Source: Oscillibacter sp. (lineage in GTDB: Bacteria > Bacillota > Clostridia > Oscillospirales > Oscillospiraceae). From it: 19,847 nucleotides of DNA. The stretch is taken from contig JAHHSA010000029.1 in assembly GCA_020025475.1 (NCBI GenBank), positions 1-19,847 of the forward strand, given 5' to 3'. This document shows positions 19,794 through 19,847 of the stretch, piece by piece. Made by a program: the position numbers and the translations under genes. The notes under the pieces were generated by a model that ran no database searches, had not been told where the DNA came from, and saw only the letters and a list, made by a program, of their open reading frames with translations. How positions within the stretch are numbered: position 1 is the stretch's first letter; the number at the start of each line of letters is the position of its first letter.

Positions 19794-19847
19794 GCGGGCG
19801 TAGCTCATCTGGTAGAGCGCCACCTTGCCAAGGTGGAGGTAGCGAGT
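19794..19847 (+). tRNA. tRNA-Gly(GCC), cut by the window end
   Basis: The 5' 54 bases show acceptor strand GCGGGCG, D arm GCTC-GAGC and anticodon stem CCACC/GGTGG with loop TTGCCAA (anticodon GCC). The T arm and 3' end lie outside the window. Confidence 0.9.

Overview
The window looks like chromosomal DNA of an anaerobic Gram-positive gut-type Clostridium relative, most likely Oscillospirales (Flavonifractor, Lawsonibacter or Intestinimonas-like). This is inferred from moderately high GC, strong AGGAGG-type ribosome binding sites, a PreT/PreA pyrimidine-reducing pair, formate-tetrahydrofolate ligase next to a formate channel, a CyuA-type cysteine desulfidase, a tandem glycine riboswitch ahead of an AgcS symporter, and YerC. 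No phage, transposon, plasmid or CRISPR hallmark was seen. This is mostly core metabolic and translational DNA.

Layout. 1-57 is the tail of an unrecognised gene. 226-2752 is preT-preA (reductive pyrimidine catabolism), closed by a strong terminator. 2928-4274 is a MATE efflux pump. 4275-4720 has no convincing gene but carries a T-box-like motif on the minus strand. 4721-5151 is a minus-strand tRNA operon in transcription order Met(CAU)-Glu(UUC)-Val(CAC), with a consensus promoter, large palindromes in both spacers and a strong terminator. 5186-7848 is the minus-strand fhs-focA operon, followed by a decayed fragment of a second fhs 3' end (5247-5339). 8068-8433 is a small DUF1294 membrane protein (minus). 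8575-10102 is asnS with promoter and terminator. 10146-10508 is a small CoA-binding-fold protein (minus), divergent from cyuA-type cysteine desulfidase (10698-11984). 12099-12701 is a TetR regulator, followed by a 22-bp palindrome and a PutP-type sodium/proline symporter (12967-14499). 14825-16633 is promoter, tandem glycine riboswitch, terminator, AgcS sodium/alanine-glycine symporter and its terminator. 16693-17379 is a DUF3298-type protein (minus), divergent from a yerC-methyltransferase-hslO run (17567-19530). 19553 to the window end is a second tRNA operon, Val(UAC)-Phe(GAA)-Gly(GCC, cut by the edge).

The genes do not form one system. They are small independent units: one-carbon/formate metabolism (fhs-focA), amino-acid uptake and breakdown (PutP, AgcS with glycine riboswitch, CyuA), pyrimidine reduction (PreTA) and translation (asnS, two tRNA operons). 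I found no convincing new multi-gene system. The best leads are the duplicated fhs tail flanking focA, the palindromic spacers between tRNA genes, the orphan T-box-like motif, the palindromic candidate operators beside tetR and in two divergent intergenic regions, and the riboswitch expression platform of agcS.
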